Of a stretch of 9,330 nt of DNA, positions 6,579 through 9,330 are shown in pieces. The DNA is from Lachnospiraceae bacterium (GTDB taxonomy: Bacteria > Bacillota_A > Clostridia > Lachnospirales > Lachnospiraceae): the NCBI GenBank assembly GCA_017620055.1, contig JAFZRD010000020.1:1-9330 (forward strand), given 5' to 3'. The notes under the pieces were generated by a model, which had not been told where the DNA came from, did not search any database, and was given only the letters and a program-made list of their open reading frames with translations. The translations under genes were made by a program, and so were the position numbers. The number at the start of each line of letters is the position of its first letter. Position 1 is the first letter of the stretch.

Positions 6579-7353
6579 AACTTTCCACCATTGCGGTCAT
6601 CATGATCCTCATCTCCTTGAAGATGAACTCCGATGCGCTCGGTATCGTTCCGATCGTCAAAAACAGTATTCCAAGACCGACTATTATCTTGATCTGGATA
6701 CCGACTGAAAACATATTGACCTGCGGTGCGGTCTTGGCAAGAACACCGAGTATCGCATTCAGTAACAGCATCGCCGCCACTATCGGAAGACACAGCCTGA
6801 ACGATATCGTTATGAAATCCGTCAGAAACTGTACCATCGTCGTCATGATCTTCTCCGAAGAAAATCTGGCGCCACCGATCGGTATCAGATTAAATGTTTC
6901 AACGAACGCTCTAAGGAAGTAATAGTGCATGTTCGTAACAAGCATGATCAGCACAAGTATGTACTGGTAAAAACTTCCCATGAAACCCGTGCCTTCCCTT
7001 GTCATCGGATCAAACAGCTGTACCATCGAAAGACCGACTTCCATGTCTGCGACCTTACCTGCAAAGTGTACGATTGACATGCACATGTTGGCCCCGAGCC
7101 CGATCATGAGTCCCGTTATCGTCTCCTTCAGGACCAGCGTCGAATATCCCAGTACAGTGGAATATGCGGGAACCGAATGATCTGTAAGCGTGTGGACCAT
7201 AAGGAAAGCCAGCACAAGTGAAAAACCCGCGCGCATCCTTCGAGGCGTATTCGACATCGAAAAGAACGGAGCCACGAATATAAATGCGGATACCCTTGCC
7301 ATCACGAGCAGATAGAATTCCAGATCTTCAAAAGTAAAGGGATAATCGATCAT
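6571..7353 (-). CDS. fliR: FliR, flagellar export gate protein
   Basis: A 260-residue hydrophobic protein of the FliR/YscT family, full length. Visible family traits are the N-terminal helix with MARVSAFIFVAPFF (18-31) followed by PRRMRAGFSL (37-46), and the late conserved segment LAKTAPQVNMFSVGIQIKI (205-223). FliR contributes one subunit to the FliP-FliQ-FliR helical channel at the centre of the export gate. The ATG at 7353 follows the fliQ stop by three bases, with only AGG at 7362-7360 as a weak ribosome site, which suggests coupling to fliQ. Its own stop codon is embedded in the first stem of structured element B, so a ribosome finishing fliR must open that stem. Confidence 0.95.
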   Translation of the reverse strand: MIDYPFTFEDLEFYLLVMARVSAFIFVAPFFSMSNTPRRMRAGFSLVLAFLMVHTLTDHSVPAYSTVLGYSTLVLKETITGLMIGLGANMCMSIVHFAGKVADMEVGLSMVQLFDPMTREGTGFMGSFYQYILVLIMLVTNMHYYFLRAFVETFNLIPIGGARFSSEKIMTTMVQFLTDFITISFRLCLPIVAAMLLLNAILGVLAKTAPQVNMFSVGIQIKIIVGLGILFLTIGTIPSASEFIFKEMRIMMTAMVESLQ

Positions 7354-7356
7354 ATA

Positions 7357-7629
7357 TTACCTGATATACAGACTGAAGCCGCTCCAAAGCTTCTCTGTGT
7401 AAGCAACTACCTCATTAAGTATCCAATGCCCCAGTATCATTATCGCCGTGAATATCCCGAGGACCTTCGGAACAAATGTCAGAGTCTGCTCCTGGATGGA
7501 CGTTACCGTCTGGAATATTGATACGGCAAGACCGATCACGAGCGATACGAGAAGCATCGGGGATGCGCACTTGATTATCGTGTACAGTGCGGTCCTGGTG
7601 ATCGTTGTAACGTTATCGATGTCCATCAT
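7357..7629 (-). CDS. fliQ: FliQ, flagellar export gate protein
   Basis: A 90-residue protein with two membrane hairpin helices (about 15-39 and 55-77) and the family signature SIFQTVTSIQEQTLTFVPK (37-55). Length and signature are standard for FliQ, which supplies four subunits to the FliPQR channel in the inner membrane. The first of two consecutive ATG codons, at 7629, is chosen; AAGGGGG at 7646-7640 lies ten bases upstream and overlaps the fliP stop region. Fifteen bases separate fliP from fliQ. Confidence 0.96.
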   Translation of the reverse strand: MMDIDNVTTITRTALYTIIKCASPMLLVSLVIGLAVSIFQTVTSIQEQTLTFVPKVLGIFTAIMILGHWILNEVVAYTEKLWSGFSLYIR

Positions 7630-7644
7630 GATATTTATACCCCC

Positions 7645-8532
7645 TTAATAGAATGTCTTGACCAAATTCCCAATTACAAGATTCCACCCGTCTGCGAGCA
7701 CGAACAACAGTATCTTGAACGGCATCGATATCGTCGTCGGTGGCAGCATCATCATACCCATGGACATCAGCGTCGACGCGACGACCATATCTATGACAAT
7801 GAACGGAATGTATATCAAAAATCCTATGATGAACGCACGTCGCAGTTCGCTTATGACAAACGCAGGTACAAGTACTCGCGTCGGTATGTCATCAATGGAT
7901 TCAACTTCTTCGATCTTGGCTATGTCCATGAACAGCCGTACATCCTTCGTCTGAGTCTGCGGATACATGAACTCACGAAGAGGCTGCATTGCGGTATCTA
8001 TGAACTCCTGCTGTGTCATCTCTCCGGCTTCGAAGGGCTTGACCGCATTCGTGTTAATATCCGTGATAACCGGATTCATAATAAAAAATGTCAGAAACAG
8101 AGTCAGTCCAACAAGCACCTGATTTGGCGGTGCCGTCTGAGTACCGAGCGCCGATCTGACAAAGTGTAGAACTATAAGTATCCTCGTAAAGGATGTCATC
8201 ATTATCACGAGGAACGGAGCAAGTGCAATGAGTGTCAGGATTATGAGGATACGAAGAGCTCCCGACAGATTCCCCTGCTTGTCCGTGTACGTCACCGAGA
8301 GATTGTTTGATACGTTCAATTCGCTTATATCTTCTCCCGTTGTGGCTGTTCCGGGTTCCCGGATAACGGTCGGGCGGTCGGGTACGTTGTCCGTTGACAG
8401 ACCCAGCTCATTAACATCGCTGGCATATACACTTGTGGGTGACATAAAGAAAAACGCCACTAAATACGCAAGGAAGCAAAAGATCAATATCGCTCTTCTG
8501 CCCCCAATGCTACCGCTATTTCTCATTTTCAT
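7645..8532 (-). CDS. fliP: FliP, flagellar export gate protein with signal peptide
   Basis: A 295-residue FliP/YscR-family protein. Residues 1-37 look like a cleavable signal peptide: basic start, hydrophobic core AILIFCFLAYLVAFFFM (14-30) and likely cleavage after VYA (35-37). Residues 38 to about 90 are a polar, low-conservation extracytoplasmic stretch. The FliP core includes SFTRILIVLHFVRSALGTQ (114-132) then TAPPNQVLVG, and FVISELRRAFIIGFLIYIPF (225-244) followed by MGMMMLPP (258-265). FliP forms the five-subunit base of the FliPQR channel. The ATG at 8532 is preferred to one at 8586: AAAGG lies five bases upstream and the signal peptide then begins properly, whereas the longer form adds 18 polar residues and overlaps fliO by 71 bases. 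The chosen start still overlaps fliO by 17 bases. An ATG at 8526 is also possible. Confidence 0.95.
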   Translation of the reverse strand: MKMRNSGSIGGRRAILIFCFLAYLVAFFFMSPTSVYASDVNELGLSTDNVPDRPTVIREPGTATTGEDISELNVSNNLSVTYTDKQGNLSGALRILIILTLIALAPFLVIMMTSFTRILIVLHFVRSALGTQTAPPNQVLVGLTLFLTFFIMNPVITDINTNAVKPFEAGEMTQQEFIDTAMQPLREFMYPQTQTKDVRLFMDIAKIEEVESIDDIPTRVLVPAFVISELRRAFIIGFLIYIPFIVIDMVVASTLMSMGMMMLPPTTISMPFKILLFVLADGWNLVIGNLVKTFY

Positions 8533-8899
8533 TATCGCCTTTACCGATACGTTCTTTGGCTTTATCCAGGATCGTCTTAAACGCAAGAGCAGGTTGTGCG
8601 GCCTGCGTTACCGGCCTGATATCATCGGGTGACAGCTCACATATCGTGGTGATACTGTCCTTGCCGATACCTATGACAACATACTTCTCGCCTATCTTGA
8701 CTATCTGGAGATATTTGCCGTTCGTGATCTTGTAGGTCTCTATGACCTCAAAATTACTGGCAGCCGTTCTTACTTTCTGGTAACTGCCTACAAAACGCGT
8801 CGTCAGATAAGTAAGTGCAAGCACCAAAAGGAAAACCAAAATCACGGTCAGAAACTGTGTAAAGCCTTCTGCCCTGTCTGATAAACCTGCCAGTACCAT
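8516..8899 (-). CDS. fliO: FliO (FliZ of Bacillus), export gate assembly factor
   Basis: A 127-residue protein with a short N-terminal segment, one membrane helix (about 15-34, FLTVILVFLLVLALTYLTTR) and a cytoplasmic beta-rich domain with the FliO pattern NGKYLQIVKIGEKYVVIGIG. It ends in a charged tail. FliO helps assemble the FliP ring and is not part of the finished channel. Position between cheY and fliP supports the call. The ATG at 8899 is chosen, four bases after the cheY stop, with a weak GGA seven bases before it; a TTG at 8911 would add four residues, overlap cheY and has no ribosome site. The sequence of this family is poorly conserved, so the synteny carries part of the call. Confidence 0.88.
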   Translation of the reverse strand: MVLAGLSDRAEGFTQFLTVILVFLLVLALTYLTTRFVGSYQKVRTAASNFEVIETYKITNGKYLQIVKIGEKYVVIGIGKDSITTICELSPDDIRPVTQAAQPALAFKTILDKAKERIGKGDNENEK

Positions 8900-8903
8900 A
8901 TAA

Positions 8904-9266
8904 TTATCCAACTACTTTTTTAACGGCCTCTATAACTCTGTCTGCCTGGAAAGGCTTAACAATAAAGTCCTTCGCACCCGCCTGGATCGACTCGATAACC
9001 ATAGCCTGCTGACCCATAGCCGAGCACATGATAACAAGTGCGGAAGGATCAGTTTCCTTGATCTTTTTCAGCGCCTGGATACCATCCATTTCAGGCATCG
9101 TGATGTCCATAAGAACAAGGTCGGGCTTGAGCTCTGCATACTTCTCCACAGCCTTAGCGCCATTCTCTGCTTCGCCGGCTACGTTATAACCGTTCTTTGA
9201 GAGAATGTCCTTGATCATCATTCGCATGAATGCTGCATCATCACAGATAAGAATGTTTTTTGCCAT
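8904..9266 (-). CDS. cheY: CheY chemotaxis response regulator
   Basis: A single receiver domain of 120 residues with all catalytic residues: D9 and D10, phosphoacceptor D54 (LMDITMPEMDG), S82 (MCSAMGQQ) and K104 (FIVKPFQADRV). It is very close in pattern to B. subtilis CheY (CSAMGQQ, QAGAKDFIVKPFQADRV). Phosphorylated by CheA, CheY binds the flagellar switch (FliM/FliY) to set rotation; in Bacillus-type systems CheY-P favours counterclockwise rotation and FliY dephosphorylates it. The start at 9266 is supported by GAGGAG eight bases upstream. It sits 22 bases after the fliY/fliN gene, as in B. subtilis. Confidence 0.97.
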   Translation of the reverse strand: MAKNILICDDAAFMRMMIKDILSKNGYNVAGEAENGAKAVEKYAELKPDLVLMDITMPEMDGIQALKKIKETDPSALVIMCSAMGQQAMVIESIQAGAKDFIVKPFQADRVIEAVKKVVG

Positions 9267-9288
9267 CGTTCTTTCTCCTCTAAATATC

Positions 9289-9330
9289 TTAGTTGATTAT
9301 TTCGGTGACTCTGACACCAAAGTTTTCCTC
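9289..9330 (-). CDS. fliY: FliY/FliN flagellar switch protein, C-terminal 13 residues (partial)
   Basis: The last 13 codons and the TAA stop (9291-9289) of a gene entering from the right edge read EENFGVRVTEIIN. The pattern ENFGVRVTEI is the typical end of the FliN/SpoA domain of the C-ring protein FliN or its longer Firmicutes form FliY. Position directly before cheY matches fliY of the B. subtilis operon. Whether this is the long CheC-like FliY or a short FliN cannot be told from the fragment. Confidence 0.72.
   Translation of the reverse strand, partial: EENFGVRVTEIIN

Noticed and set aside
8533..8586. Upstream ATG at 8586 giving FliP 18 more residues
   Set aside because: It would overlap fliO by 71 bases, puts a polar stretch before the signal peptide, and has no better ribosome site than the ATG at 8532.
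1..9330. Mobile elements, CRISPR arrays, tRNA or rRNA genes
   Set aside because: None seen: apart from the two structured elements the window is almost entirely intact flagellar and chemotaxis coding sequence on one strand.

Overview
The window is a densely packed stretch of a Bacillus/Clostridia-type flagellar and chemotaxis (fla/che) operon. Every gene lies on the minus strand, so transcription runs from position 9330 towards position 1. In transcription order it holds the 3' end of fliY/fliN, cheY, fliO, fliP, fliQ, fliR, flhB, flhA, flhF, flhG, a YcgR-like PilZ-domain gene, and the 5' part of cheB. This is the order of the Bacillus subtilis fla/che operon, with a PilZ gene inserted between flhG and cheB. 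The organism is most likely a motile member of the Firmicutes, probably a Lachnospiraceae-like Clostridium relative. That is inferred from synteny, CheY sequence type, purine-rich Shine-Dalgarno sites and moderate GC judged by eye; it was not tested by any search.

Layout by region. Positions 9289-9330 are the C-terminus of the C-ring protein FliY/FliN, followed by cheY (8904-9266). From 8899 to 6571 lie fliO, fliP, fliQ and fliR, which build the core of the export gate and its assembly factor; these genes overlap or are separated by only a few bases. flhB (export switch) and flhA (export gate ring) follow, then flhF and flhG (SRP-like GTPase and MinD-like ATPase that set flagellar position and number), which abut or overlap by one base. 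The PilZ gene (probable c-di-GMP receptor) and cheB (methylesterase, receiver domain only in view) complete the window. No promoter or intrinsic terminator is evident, so the whole window is probably the interior of one long transcript.

The most notable feature is non-coding. The only two sizeable gaps, fliR-flhB (81-90 bases depending on the flhB start) and flhB-flhA (116 bases), each contain a copy of the same structured element of about 90 nt in the same orientation. Each copy folds on paper into a 10-bp stem capped by an inner UU-loop hairpin, then a 4-bp stem with a YUAAAU-containing internal loop and a GAA-loop hairpin. The copies differ at many paired positions, but nearly always in a way that keeps the pairing, while the unpaired loop sequences are conserved. 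That pattern suggests a selected RNA structure. The elements begin at the stop codon of the upstream gene and end just before flhB or at the flhA Shine-Dalgarno region, so a cis-acting RNA that sets translation or transcript stability of these export genes is a reasonable hypothesis. I do not recognise it as a known riboswitch family.
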